64,000 nt of DNA from Bradyrhizobium sp. CB2312 (GCF_029714425.1 NZ_CP121668.1:2997501-3061500), one strand, 5' to 3'. Positions 1 through 8,738 are shown, numbered from the stretch's first letter. Numbers and translations are program-made. Notes: a model not told the origin generated them from the sequence alone.

Positions 1-2
1 CC

Positions 3-389
3 TGGCTCGCATCGGTGAAATCCGCCTGGGCGGATCTCAAGGCCGTTCCCTATCATTATCCTGATGATCCCACCGTGCACTACGAGGAATGGGTGATCCG
101 TCACCGCATCTTCCATCGTGCGCTGGTCAATGCCTGCGGCTCGCCGTGGCTGCTCGGCTTCCGCGACGTGCTGCATGAACAAAGCGAGCGCTACCGCCGG
201 CTCTCGATCCGTCGCGCGCTCGGCAGCAAGTCGCGTGACGTCGAGGCCGAGCACATGGCGATCGTCGCCGCCGTGGTAAAGCGCGACGCGGATGCGGCAG
301 TTCGCGCGTTGTCAAAGCATTTCGGCATCACCAAGGAATTCGTGGAGCTCGCCGCCTCGCGCATTGCGGAGGTGAGCCGCGCGACCTGA
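3..389 (+). CDS. GntR-family regulator, FCD domain (5' partial)
   Basis: The open frame enters from the left edge, so the N-terminal winged-helix domain lies outside the window. The visible 128 or so residues look like the all-helical FCD effector domain of FadR-type GntR regulators. Recognisable parts are an H-R-x-F-H-R-A-L segment, the helix containing SPWLL, and a closing E-H-x-A-I-V-A-A-V helix followed by RALSKHF, which would carry the metal/effector-binding histidines. It sits 47 bases upstream of an importer/catabolic operon on the same strand, so it probably controls that operon. The ligand cannot be read from this fragment. Confidence 0.8.
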   Translation, partial: WLASVKSAWADLKAVPYHYPDDPTVHYEEWVIRHRIFHRALVNACGSPWLLGFRDVLHEQSERYRRLSIRRALGSKSRDVEAEHMAIVAAVVKRDADAAVRALSKHFGITKEFVELAASRIAEVSRAT

Positions 390-436
390 CGATCCCTAGA
401 AATTCGGCACAAAAAAATACAGACCGGGAGGAAACA

Positions 437-1399
437 ATGAAGATCAATCGCCGTCATGCGCTGATGTCGCTCGTTGCCGCCGCAATGCTGGCCGGCCCTG
501 CGAGCGCCGCCGACACCATTCGCGTCGGTTTGCCCACGAAAACCTATTGGCCGACGACGATCGCCGAGACGGCCGTGCGGCAAAAGCTGTTCGAGAAGGA
601 AGGCATCCAGGCCGAGCTGACCATCTATCGCAGCGGGGCCGAGACCTTCGAAGGCATGGCCGCGGGCGCGGCAGACATCATCCTCGATCCGCCGTCCCTG
701 GTCTCCGCGGGTCGCAAGAAGGGCGTGATGTCACGCATCGTCGCCAATGCCGCGATGGGTAATTTCGGCTGGCAGCTGATGGTCCCGACCAAATCGACGC
801 TCGACGTCAAGGATCTCAACGGCAAGAAAGTGGCGATCACCGCGGCCGGCTCCGGCTCCGACCTGCTCGCGCTCTGGACCATCCAGGACAGGAAGATCGA
901 TTTCACCCGCGTTCCTGTCGGCGGCGGTGGCCTCGTGCCGAACCTGCTGGCTGGCAACGTCGAGGCGGCCGTGGTCTATTCGCCGCTCAGCTTCCAGATC
1001 TCGAAGTCCGGCGAAGCCAAGACCATCCTCGATTACGCGACCGCGGTTCCGCCGAACCTTACGGCGGGGTGGATCGTGCTCGACAAGTTCGCGGATGCAA
1101 AGCCCCAGCTGGTGCAGAAGGCGGTGAACGCGCTCTATGGCGCGGTTGCGTTCATGCGTGCCAACCGCGACGTCACCGTCAAGCTGATCGCCGAGCTCTA
1201 CGAAATGCCGCCGGAGATCGCCGGCCTGGAATACGACAACACCATCATGAAGCTCGAGACCAGCGGCGACATGGGCGCCGCTGACGTGAATGCGGCCGTG
1301 CAGCTGTCGCTCGATCTCGCCAAGCTCGGCGGCCTCAAGGACATCGTCCCGGTCGAGGACGTGATCTCGACCAAGTTCAAGCCCGTCCCGACCAAGTAG
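437..1399 (+). CDS. ABC transporter substrate-binding protein, SsuA/TauA/ThiY (NMT1) type
   Basis: A 320-residue periplasmic binding protein that would capture a small organic solute for the importer encoded just downstream. The N-terminus has KINRRHA, a hydrophobic core and an ASA|AD cleavage site near residue 25, a Sec-type signal peptide. The mature start (TIRVGLPTKTYWPTTIAETAV) and the later GNVEAAVVYSPLSF block fit NMT1/SsuA-like proteins. A strong GGGAGGAAACA ribosome site precedes the ATG. It opens an operon of SBP, permease, ATPase and second permease. The family binds aliphatic sulfonates, pyrimidines, riboflavin precursors and others, so the substrate is unknown. Confidence 0.9.
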   Translation: MKINRRHALMSLVAAAMLAGPASAADTIRVGLPTKTYWPTTIAETAVRQKLFEKEGIQAELTIYRSGAETFEGMAAGAADIILDPPSLVSAGRKKGVMSRIVANAAMGNFGWQLMVPTKSTLDVKDLNGKKVAITAAGSGSDLLALWTIQDRKIDFTRVPVGGGGLVPNLLAGNVEAAVVYSPLSFQISKSGEAKTILDYATAVPPNLTAGWIVLDKFADAKPQLVQKAVNALYGAVAFMRANRDVTVKLIAELYEMPPEIAGLEYDNTIMKLETSGDMGAADVNAAVQLSLDLAKLGGLKDIVPVEDVISTKFKPVPTK

Positions 1400-1404
1400 C
1401 AGCG

Positions 1405-2160
1405 ATGCAGAGCACGCTCGCCATCAACCTTTCGCGGATCGCGATCATCGTCGCGATCCTGGCCCTGTGGGAAATGCTGTCGCGCACCGGCATCGTCAAT
1501 CCGCGCCTGCTGCCGTCGGCGTCCGACACGTTCGCGACGCTCGGCGATCTCCTGCAGCGCGCGGCGGTGCAGAAGGATCTGATGGTGACCGCGACCGAGG
1601 TGCTCGCCGCGTTCGCGCTGGCCGTGCCCTTCGGCGCGGTGATCGGCTTCCTGGTTGCCGAGAACCGCTACTTCGCCGATGTCGCCAAGCCGCTGCTGTT
1701 CTTTGCCTTCAGTATCCCGAAGTCGATCTTCCTGCCGATGTTCATCCTGGTGTTCGGCGTCGGCTTTGCCCAGAAGGTCGGCTTCGGCTTCTTCTCGACC
1801 ATCTTCATCGTGATCATGTCGACCACGACGGCGGTGGACTCGGTCAAGGTCGAGCATCTGACGGTGGCGCGCTCCTACGGTGCCACGCCATGGCAGACGG
1901 CGTTTCGGGTCTATCTGCCGAGCATGCTGCCGGTGCTGCTGGAGGCCTTGCGGATCTCCATGATCTTCAACCTGACCGGTGTGATCCTTGCCGAGATGTA
2001 CGCCTCGCGCGACGGCATCGGCCACCAGATCGCGACCTGGGGCGAGAATTTCCAGATGAAGCAGCTCCTGGCCGGCGTCGTGATGGTGGCCGCGATTGCC
2101 ATGACCTTCAACGAACTTGTCAGATGGGTGGAAACGCGATGCAGCCATTGGCGAACGTGA
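1405..2160 (+). CDS. ABC transporter permease, SsuC/TauC type (first of two)
   Basis: A 251-residue inner-membrane permease with about six hydrophobic segments. The coupling (EAA-like) loop lies around residues 150-180 (ARSYGATPWQTAFRVYLPSM). The ATG is 5 bases after the binding-protein stop, and the 3' end overlaps the ATPase gene by 22 bases, which points to translational coupling. A second, clearly different permease lies beyond the ATPase, so the transporter probably uses a heterodimeric membrane domain. Confidence 0.9.
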   Translation: MQSTLAINLSRIAIIVAILALWEMLSRTGIVNPRLLPSASDTFATLGDLLQRAAVQKDLMVTATEVLAAFALAVPFGAVIGFLVAENRYFADVAKPLLFFAFSIPKSIFLPMFILVFGVGFAQKVGFGFFSTIFIVIMSTTTAVDSVKVEHLTVARSYGATPWQTAFRVYLPSMLPVLLEALRISMIFNLTGVILAEMYASRDGIGHQIATWGENFQMKQLLAGVVMVAAIAMTFNELVRWVETRCSHWRT

Positions 2161-2945
2161 CCCCGTTGAAACCCGCCGCGCGGGCCGGCGCGATCGAGGT
2201 GAAGAATGTCGGCCAGGTGTTCAAGACCAGGTCGCAGGACGTCGTCGCGCTGGAGGACGTTTCGCTGGAGATCAAGCCGGGGCGATTCGTCGTGCTGGTC
2301 GGCCCGAGCGGCTGCGGCAAGTCGACCCTTCTGATGATGATGGCCGGCCTGCGTCAGCAGACGTCCGGTGCGATCACGATCAGCGGCGCGCCGATCCCGC
2401 AGCCCGACCCCGACAGGGTCGGGGTGGTGTTCCAGGAAGCGAGCCTGTTTCCCTGGCTCACGGCCGAGGACAATGTCGAATTTCCGCTGGCGCTACGCGG
2501 CGTGTCCAAGGCTGAGCGCCGCGCCAAGGCGCAGGATGCGCTCAAGCTGGTCGGGCTCGAAGGTTTCGGCAAACGCCATCCGCATGAACTGTCCGGCGGC
2601 ATGAAGCAGCGCGTCTCGATCGCGCGCGGGCTGGTGCAGGATCCGCCGGTGCTGCTGATGGACGAGCCGTTCGCAGCGCTCGACGAGCAGACCCGCATGA
2701 CCATGGGCGACGAACTGCTGCGGATCTGGGCGGCGACCGGCAAGACCGTCGTGTTCGTCACGCACAGCCTGACCGAAGCCGTGTATCTCGCCGACGAGGT
2801 GATCGTGATGTCGGCGCGGCCTGGCCGTATCGTCGACCATCTCCAGGTCCAGCTCCCGCGGCCTCGCACCTACGAGATGCTGAGTGGCGATGCCTTCGGC
2901 GCGTTGCGTGATCGCATCTGGCGGCACATCCGCAAATCGGCGTGA
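2139..2945 (+). CDS. ABC transporter ATP-binding protein, SsuB/TauB type
   Basis: A 268-residue nucleotide-binding subunit. Walker A is GPSGCGKST near residues 55-63, the Q-loop is VVFQEASLFPWL near 96-107, the signature is LSGGMKQR near 154, Walker B is VLLMDEPFAALD, and the switch His is in VTHSLTEA. I chose the ATG at 2139 because it is preceded by GGTGG, starts an SsuB-like N-terminus, and overlaps the upstream permease end. The frame is open further upstream, but that extension is a shadow of the permease gene. Confidence 0.92.
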   Translation: MQPLANVTPLKPAARAGAIEVKNVGQVFKTRSQDVVALEDVSLEIKPGRFVVLVGPSGCGKSTLLMMMAGLRQQTSGAITISGAPIPQPDPDRVGVVFQEASLFPWLTAEDNVEFPLALRGVSKAERRAKAQDALKLVGLEGFGKRHPHELSGGMKQRVSIARGLVQDPPVLLMDEPFAALDEQTRMTMGDELLRIWAATGKTVVFVTHSLTEAVYLADEVIVMSARPGRIVDHLQVQLPRPRTYEMLSGDAFGALRDRIWRHIRKSA

Positions 2946-2952
2946 GGCGGAG

Positions 2953-3750
2953 ATGAGCGCCAAAACGCTGCGATACCTGATCGTGATCGGCCTGATTGCC
3001 CTGTGGGAGCTGTTGCCGCGCACCGGTCTCATTCCCGAGCTGTTTCTGCCGTCGCTGTCGTCGACGCTGATGGCGGGATGGACGGACGCGGCCGAATATG
3101 GTCACGCGCTCGCGGTGACACTCTACGAGGTCGTCGTTTCCATGGCATTCGCCTGCGGTGGCGGCATCCTGCTCGGCGCCATCGTCGGCAGCCTGCCGCG
3201 CCCGCGCGTGCTGATCATGCCGATGGTGTCGAGCCTCTATGCGGTGCCGCTCGTGATCCTCTACCCCGTCTTCACGGTCTGGCTCGGCATCGGTTCGGAA
3301 TCCAAGATCGCGTTCGCCTCGATCTACGGCTTCCTGCCGACGATGCTCGCCACCGCCGCAGGCATCCAGACCATCGATCCGCAACTTCTGCTCGCCGCGC
3401 GCAGCATGGGCGCGACGCTGAGCCAGCGGCTGGTCCGCGTCATCATTCCCGCGGCGATCCCGACCGTGCTGTCCGGCCTGCGCGTCGGCGGTGCGCTTGT
3501 CATCGTCGGCGTCGTCGTCTCGGAGATGCTGATCTCCTCGGCCGGCATCGGCTATCTCATTTCGCGTTACCGCACCATCCTCGACAGCCCGCACGTGTTC
3601 GCGGGCGTATTGCTCGTGCTGTTCCTCGCCATCGCCTTCAATGCCGCGATCCGCTGGATCGAGCGCAAGGCGGCGATCTGGCAGACCGGCACCCGCGCCG
3701 GTCAGGCCAATGACGAGATCGCGTCGGGCGCGATGCAGCCGGCGACCTGA
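2953..3750 (+). CDS. ABC transporter permease, SsuC/TauC type (second of two)
   Basis: A 265-residue permease of the same family as the first, with a WELLPRTGLIPELFLPS N-terminus and a coupling loop around ARSMGATLSQRLVRVIIPAA. The start at 2953 is preceded by GAGGCGGAG, 8 bases after the ATPase stop. The open frame extends 23 residues further upstream into the ATPase gene, but that part is not membrane-like. The two permeases differ in sequence, which fits a heterodimeric channel. Confidence 0.9.
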   Translation: MSAKTLRYLIVIGLIALWELLPRTGLIPELFLPSLSSTLMAGWTDAAEYGHALAVTLYEVVVSMAFACGGGILLGAIVGSLPRPRVLIMPMVSSLYAVPLVILYPVFTVWLGIGSESKIAFASIYGFLPTMLATAAGIQTIDPQLLLAARSMGATLSQRLVRVIIPAAIPTVLSGLRVGGALVIVGVVVSEMLISSAGIGYLISRYRTILDSPHVFAGVLLVLFLAIAFNAAIRWIERKAAIWQTGTRAGQANDEIASGAMQPAT

Positions 3751-3759
3751 GGTATCCGC

Positions 3760-4419
3760 GTGTACGATTTGACCCTGACATTCGACAACGGCCCCGATCC
3801 CGAGGTGACGCCGCGCGTACTCGGCATCCTCGCCGAGCGCGGGATCAAGACCACCTTCTTCGTGATCGGCGAGAAGCTCGCCGATCCCGCACGGCGCGCG
3901 CTTGCGGCGCGAGCGCACGGGGAAGGGCACTGGATCGGCAATCACACCTTTACGCACAGCATTCCGCTCGGTGAGCAGAAGGATAGCAACACGGCAGAGC
4001 ACGAGATCGGCCGGACGCAAGTTGCGATCGGCGATCTCGCGCACCCGCAGCGCTGGTTCCGGCCGTTCGGTGGCGGCGGCAATCTGGATGCGCGGCTGCT
4101 GAAGCCGTCCGTCGTCGACTATCTCGCCCGCAACAAGCACAGCTGCGTGCTCTGGAATGCGATCCCGCGCGACTGGGATGATCCTGGTGGCTGGACCGAG
4201 CGCGCGCTCGACCAGTGCAGCCGGCAGCCCTGGACGCTGATGGTGCTGCACGATCTGCCGACCGGCGCGATGGATCATCTCGAGCGGTTCCTCGATCGCG
4301 CTGAGGCGGCCGGCGCCCGCTTCCGCCAGGATTTCCCGCCCCAATGCGTTCCGATCCGCAACGGCGAGATCGCACTTCCGATCAACGACTATGTATCCTC
4401 CATCGAAGAGAGTGTTTGA
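3760..4419 (+). CDS. Polysaccharide deacetylase (NodB homology) family hydrolase
   Basis: A 219-residue single-domain NodB-fold protein without a signal peptide, so probably cytoplasmic. Visible motifs are LTFDNGPDP (motif 1, normally TFDDG), NHTFTHS (motif 2, the metal-binding H-x3-H), RPFGGGG (motif 3), PRDWDDP (motif 4) and LMVLHDLP (motif 5). The second Asp of motif 1 is Asn, while the first, the catalytic base in characterised enzymes, is kept. The GTG start has GAGGT six bases upstream. Because it sits in a small-molecule operon, I infer amide or cyclic-amide hydrolysis (as in PuuE-type allantoinases of this fold) rather than cell-wall deacetylation. Confidence 0.82.
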   Translation: MYDLTLTFDNGPDPEVTPRVLGILAERGIKTTFFVIGEKLADPARRALAARAHGEGHWIGNHTFTHSIPLGEQKDSNTAEHEIGRTQVAIGDLAHPQRWFRPFGGGGNLDARLLKPSVVDYLARNKHSCVLWNAIPRDWDDPGGWTERALDQCSRQPWTLMVLHDLPTGAMDHLERFLDRAEAAGARFRQDFPPQCVPIRNGEIALPINDYVSSIEESV

Positions 4420-4422
4420 CTG

Positions 4423-5277
4423 ATGAAAGTTGCAAGCTTCACGATCGCCGGCAGCCCGAGCTATGGCATCGTCACCGACAACGGCGTCATCGACGCCGGC
4501 AAGCGTCTGAAGGCCTATCCGACGCTGAAGGCGCTGCTGGCGAAAGGCTCGTTCGACGAACTGAAGAAGCTCGCCGCCGAGAAGCCCGACTACGCGCTGC
4601 AGGATGTTGCGCTGCTGCCGACCATTCCCGATCCCGACAAGATCTTCTGCATTGGCGTCAACTACGCTACGCATCTGGCCGAGAGCGGTCACCCGACGCC
4701 GGCGCATCCGATGATCTTCACCCGCTTTGCCAACAGCCAGGTCGGCCACGGCCAGCCGATGATCCGGCCGCTGGAGTCGGAGCGTTTCGACTACGAAGGC
4801 GAGATGGCCGTCATCATCGGCAAGGCGGGCCGTCGCATCTCGCGCGAGGCCGCGCTCAGCCATGTCGCCGGCTATGCCTGCTACAATGACGGCAGCATCC
4901 GCGACTGGCAGCGCCACACCTCGCAATTCGCGCCGGGCAAGAACTTTGCCGGCACGGGCGGCTTCGGCCCCTGGATGGTCACGACTGACGAATTGACCGA
5001 CGTCACCAAGCAGACGCTCATCACGCGCCTCAATGGCGTCGAGGTGCAGAAGGCGCCGATCTCCGACCTCGTCTTCGACGTCCAGGCCCTGATCGCCTAT
5101 TGCTCGACCTTCACCGAGCTCGCGCCGGGCGACGTCATCGTCACCGGCACGACCGGCGGCGTCGGCGCCTATCGCACGCCGCCGCTGTGGATGAAGGACG
5201 GCGACACGGTCGAGATCGAGATTTCAGGCATCGGCATCCTGCGCAATCCCGTCAAGGACGAGCGACGCGCGGCCTGA
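4423..5277 (+). CDS. Fumarylacetoacetate hydrolase (FAH) family protein
   Basis: A 284-residue protein of the FAH superfamily, which cleaves C-C bonds in, or isomerises, oxo-acids in aromatic and related catabolism. It begins MKVASFTIAG, and the catalytic core starts near residue 70 (KIFCIGVNYATHLAESG). Metal ligands are visible in FDYEGEMAVIIGK and in the YNDGSIRDWQ segment. The end VTGTTGGVGAYRTPPLWMKDGD matches the usual closing loop. It begins 3 bases after the deacetylase stop. The exact reaction is not identifiable. Confidence 0.9.
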   Translation: MKVASFTIAGSPSYGIVTDNGVIDAGKRLKAYPTLKALLAKGSFDELKKLAAEKPDYALQDVALLPTIPDPDKIFCIGVNYATHLAESGHPTPAHPMIFTRFANSQVGHGQPMIRPLESERFDYEGEMAVIIGKAGRRISREAALSHVAGYACYNDGSIRDWQRHTSQFAPGKNFAGTGGFGPWMVTTDELTDVTKQTLITRLNGVEVQKAPISDLVFDVQALIAYCSTFTELAPGDVIVTGTTGGVGAYRTPPLWMKDGDTVEIEISGIGILRNPVKDERRAA

Positions 5278-5312
5278 TAGCCGCGTTTCACAACAATAAG
5301 AAGGAGATCCCC

Positions 5313-6356
5313 ATGCCCATGCCAACGCATATCCTGCCGACCACTGTGGTCGGCAGCTATCCGCAGCCCGAATGGCTGGTGAATCGCGCGATGCTGTCGA
5401 AGGTGGTGCCGCGCACCCGCCTGCATGACATGTGGCGGCTGCCGGCGGAGCATCTGGAGGAGGCGCAGGACGATGCCACCATTGTCGCGATCCGCGACAT
5501 GGAGCGCGCCGGCATCGACATCGTGACCGATGGCGAGATCCGCCGCGAGAGTTACTCCAACCGCTTCGCCACGGCGCTCGACGGGATCGACGGCGACAAT
5601 CCCGCGATGATCGTGGCGCGCACCGGGAACACCCAGACGCCGGTGCCGCGCGTCGTCGGCCCCGTCAAGCGCAAGGGCCCTGTCGAGCTGCACGACATGC
5701 AGTTCCTGCGCAAGAACACGGACCGCGCCGCCAAGATCACGCTGCCGGGTCCGTTCACGATGAGCCAGCAGGCCAAGAACGAGTTCTACAAGGACGAGGA
5801 GGAACTCGCGATGGCGCTCGCCGAGGCCGTCAATGCCGAGGCGCTTGATCTGCAGAAGGCCGGCGCGGACGTAATCCAGCTCGACGAGCCCTGGGTGCGT
5901 AACAATCCCGAGCTCGCCAAGCGCTATGCCGTCAAGGCGATCAACCGTGCCCTGCAAGGCATCACCGTGCCAACCGTCGTGCATCTCTGCTTCGGCTATG
6001 CCGCGGTCGTGCCAGGCTCGAACAAGCCGGCCGGCTATTCCTTCCTCGCCGAGCTCGACGACACCATTGCCGACCAGATCTCGATCGAGGCGGCGCAGCC
6101 GAAGCTCGATCTCGGCGTGCTCAAGGATCTCTCGTCCAAGAAGATCATGCTCGGCGTGCTCGACCTCGCCGATCCCGCGGTCGAAAGCGTCGATATTGTC
6201 GCGGACCGCATCCGCAACGGCCTCAAATATGTGTCGCCCCACCGGCTGGTTCCCGCGCCGGATTGCGGCATGAAGTACATGCCGCGCGCAATTGCGTTGG
6301 GGAAGCTGAAGGCAATGTGCGACGCCGCGGCCAAGGTGCGGCAGGAGATTGGCTAA
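5313..6356 (+). CDS. MetE C-terminal-domain-like methyltransferase (cobalamin-independent methionine synthase family)
   Basis: A 347-residue stand-alone version of the MetE C-terminal barrel. It opens with TTVVGSYPQPEWLVNRA, and the zinc ligands typical of the family are visible as H-L-C in VVHLCFGYA and C in PDCGMKYMPR. AAG-AAGGAG lies just before the ATG at 5313; the frame is open upstream but overlaps the FAH gene. Full MetE is about twice this length, so this is the short form found in catabolic operons. It may move a methyl group from, or cleave, the operon's substrate. A role in methionine synthesis is possible but less likely given the neighbours. Confidence 0.85.
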   Translation: MPMPTHILPTTVVGSYPQPEWLVNRAMLSKVVPRTRLHDMWRLPAEHLEEAQDDATIVAIRDMERAGIDIVTDGEIRRESYSNRFATALDGIDGDNPAMIVARTGNTQTPVPRVVGPVKRKGPVELHDMQFLRKNTDRAAKITLPGPFTMSQQAKNEFYKDEEELAMALAEAVNAEALDLQKAGADVIQLDEPWVRNNPELAKRYAVKAINRALQGITVPTVVHLCFGYAAVVPGSNKPAGYSFLAELDDTIADQISIEAAQPKLDLGVLKDLSSKKIMLGVLDLADPAVESVDIVADRIRNGLKYVSPHRLVPAPDCGMKYMPRAIALGKLKAMCDAAAKVRQEIG

Positions 6357-6508
6357 AGAAGCACCACGCTCGGCTATGGCGTTCGTCTATCAGCGGCAGT
6401 CGGCCGGCCGGGCCGCTCGAAGTCCGCGCGCTTGTGCCCGCTACACCATTTGCCGGGCACGGTCCCGGCTTGTCAGTGAGATCAGTGTCGCGATCGATTT
6501 CGGTCCGC

Positions 6509-7126
6509 TCACGTCGCGAGAGCGAGGCTTGCCATCATCAGGCCGATCGCCGCGATCCAGCCTCCGAGGGCGCGAACGGCGATGGCCCGCCAAGATGCCG
6601 AATTGTCCGACGTCGTTTGCCTGAAGACGGCGGTCAGCGCCATCGTCAGCGTGATCACCGTGTAGCCCGCACAGGCAAGGCCGGCCGCAAACAGCAGCCG
6701 GTCGGTTTCGGGTCCGAGCTCGGCCCCGTTCGCAGCGCCCCGTATCACGGCGACCGCGAATGCAATCGCGCACAACACGAAGGTGGGAACTTGCGCGGCT
6801 GCTGCGAGCAGCATGCCGATCGCGAGCATCATGGTCGCGTCGGCCAGCTGCGTCGCGGCCGCGCCGAACAGGGACGCGAACGGCAGTCCGGCCAGCAGGC
6901 CGAGCGGAAACACCAGGATGAGCCAGCGTCCCCTGGCGGCGCCAAGCGTGCCTGCCAGCAGGCCGGTCGCGGTCCAGAGCAGGACATCCTGAAGATCGGT
7001 GAGCGGGTGCGAGGCTCCCATGTAGAAATCACCGAGGCGGGCCGCGACGATATGGGCCTCGGCTGCGTTCGCCCCGGTCAGCAGCAACGCTGCAGCGGTC
7101 AAGGCCCGTGCAAGGTGCGATCTCAT
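6509..7126 (-). CDS. HupE/UreJ-like membrane protein with degenerate metal motifs
   Basis: A 205-residue protein with a signal-like N-terminus (LLLTGANAAEAHIV) and about six membrane spans, clearly related to its upstream neighbour. HupE proteins import nickel or cobalt using an H-x5-D-H motif and an F-H-G-x-A/V-H-G-x-E motif. Here the first reads HPLTDLQD (DH changed to QD) and the second IRGAANGAE (all three His lost). The start overlaps the stop of the upstream HupE by an ATGA, so the two are translationally coupled. It is the last gene of the leftward HupE/PPIase operon and could be a regulatory or structural partner rather than a transporter. Confidence 0.8.
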   Translation of the reverse strand: MRSHLARALTAAALLLTGANAAEAHIVAARLGDFYMGASHPLTDLQDVLLWTATGLLAGTLGAARGRWLILVFPLGLLAGLPFASLFGAAATQLADATMMLAIGMLLAAAAQVPTFVLCAIAFAVAVIRGAANGAELGPETDRLLFAAGLACAGYTVITLTMALTAVFRQTTSDNSASWRAIAVRALGGWIAAIGLMMASLALAT

Positions 7127-7728
7127 GCGACGGCTCCGAGACCCTGCGCGAGGAAGTAGCAGCCGATCCCGGCGATGCCGGCGCCAAGTCCCTGAATGAT
7201 GCGCTCGCCGGCGGGCCAGCGCGTCAACGTGCCGATCATGATGCCGCAGAGATGCAGGAGGCCGGTGGCGGTGACGAAGCCGACGCCGTAGGCCAGCGCA
7301 TTCGCCGCGCGGGGAAGCTCTGCGCCGTGCGCATGTCCATGGAAGATCGCGAAGATCGCGACGATCGCGGCGGCCGCGGCAAAGGGCAGGCGCAGCCGGG
7401 CCGCAACAGCCACGCCGAGGATCACGGCGGAAATGGCTATCATCAGCTCCGGCATCGGCAGCGGAACATGCAACACGCCCAGCACTCCGCCGACCGCCAT
7501 GACGAGCGGGAACGTGATCGGCAGGATCCAGATGGCGGGCGCGCCGAGCTGCGCGCCCCAGATCCCGACAGCCACCATCGCGATCAGATGGTCGATGCCG
7601 GTGACCGGATGCAGCAGGCCGCTGGCGAGGCCGCCGGCCACGCCAGCCTGCTCGTGCGCGAGAGCCGGTTGCGTCAGCGCGATTGCTGCGATCGCCGTGG
7701 TGAGGGCTCGGGAGATGTGTAGATTCAT
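7123..7728 (-). CDS. HupE/UreJ family metal permease
   Basis: A 201-residue membrane protein with a signal peptide (ALTQPALAHEQA), H-x5-D-H as HPVTGIDH near residue 40, and FHGHAHGAE near 130. Both match the HupE nickel/cobalt permease signature exactly. I placed the start at 7728 (MNLHISRAL); the longer open frame upstream is a shadow of the next gene. It lies 17 bases downstream of the large HupE/UreJ_2 gene. No hydrogenase or urease gene is in the window, so the metal's destination is unknown. Confidence 0.88.
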   Translation of the reverse strand: MNLHISRALTTAIAAIALTQPALAHEQAGVAGGLASGLLHPVTGIDHLIAMVAVGIWGAQLGAPAIWILPITFPLVMAVGGVLGVLHVPLPMPELMIAISAVILGVAVAARLRLPFAAAAAIVAIFAIFHGHAHGAELPRAANALAYGVGFVTATGLLHLCGIMIGTLTRWPAGERIIQGLGAGIAGIGCYFLAQGLGAVA

Positions 7729-7745
7729 TGTGCTGCGACTCTCGC

Positions 7746-8738
7746 TCAGATCACGGCGAACACGCGCGCCAGACGGCCGAAGAACCAGAACATCGACACC
7801 GACCCGATGAGATAGGCCGGCAGCGCCTCGCCCCAGCGCGGCACGACGGCATCGAGCCGCCGATGCGCCCAGATCAATGCGAGCACGAGCAGCACGAAGG
7901 CAAGCTGTCCGATCTCCACGCCGATGTTGAAGAACAGCAGTGCCGCGGGCAGCAGGCGGCGTTCGAGCCCAAGTCCCGCCAGGGCGCTCGCAAAGCCGAT
8001 GCCGTGAACCAGGCCGAAGGTGAAGGCCACCATCCAGGGATAGCGCGCGGTGAGCCCGATCTCGCCGCGCTGCTGCTTGACGATCTCCACGCCGACGAAG
8101 GCGATGCTCAACGCGATGCAGGCGTTGAGCGGGCGTTCCGGCACGCCGATCAGGCCGAATGCCGCCGCGGCCAGCGAAGCGCTGTGCCCGATCGTGAAGG
8201 CGGTGATGGTCTTCACCAGAGGCCAGCCGCCGCCGACGATCCAGATCAGGCCGAGCACGAACAGCAGGTGATCGGCGCCGAGCAGAATGTGATCGATACC
8301 GTAATTCACATAAGTCTTGGCCAGCTCGATCCAGGTCTCGAGCGTCGGTGCGCCGGTGCCGAGCACGGAGACGACGGGATTGGCCGTCGAGATCGTGTAG
8401 CTGCGCGGCTCGCCCTCGATCGGGACGACCTTGATCAGGACCACCGACATGTTGGAGCCGAGATTGGTGATGGTGATCGGGCCAATCAGTCCCTTCTGGC
8501 CGCAGTTCATCTCGGGCAGACGCAGGAAGCAATGCGGCGGCACCCGCAGATCGACCCGCGAGGCGCCGATCGACGGCTCTATGCTCCAGCGGCCGACGAA
8601 GGCGCCTGGGCGAACCTCGCGGAATTCAAGCACGCCCATCGCCGCTTCATGCGCATGAAGCACCGATGGCCGGATCAGCACGGCCAGAGCGAAGGTCAAG
8701 GCCAGCAGCGCAAGCCGCAAATATCGTATCGTCGTCAC
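7746..8738 (-). CDS. HupE/UreJ_2 family membrane protein
   Basis: A 330-residue protein with a signal peptide (LIRPSVLHAHEAA), a roughly 130-residue periplasmic beta-rich region, then about seven membrane helices. The membrane part opens with YGIDHILLGADHLLFVLGL, which contains an H-x5-D-H metal-type motif, and continues with FTIGHSASL and FGLVHGIGFA. This is the long HupE/UreJ_2 architecture. It overlaps the PPIase gene by 4 bases (ATGA), so the two probably work together. The transported species is not established for this family. Confidence 0.85.
   Translation of the reverse strand: MTTIRYLRLALLALTFALAVLIRPSVLHAHEAAMGVLEFREVRPGAFVGRWSIEPSIGASRVDLRVPPHCFLRLPEMNCGQKGLIGPITITNLGSNMSVVLIKVVPIEGEPRSYTISTANPVVSVLGTGAPTLETWIELAKTYVNYGIDHILLGADHLLFVLGLIWIVGGGWPLVKTITAFTIGHSASLAAAAFGLIGVPERPLNACIALSIAFVGVEIVKQQRGEIGLTARYPWMVAFTFGLVHGIGFASALAGLGLERRLLPAALLFFNIGVEIGQLAFVLLVLALIWAHRRLDAVVPRWGEALPAYLIGSVSMFWFFGRLARVFAVI

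Noticed and set aside
2758..4926. A 722-residue minus-strand open frame
   Set aside because: It runs opposite four well-supported genes and has no recognisable domain.
6434..6460. Short hairpin GTGCCCG/CGGGCAC between the MetE-like and HupE-like genes
   Set aside because: A 7-bp stem with a 13-base loop and no T-run is too weak to call a terminator in GC-rich DNA.
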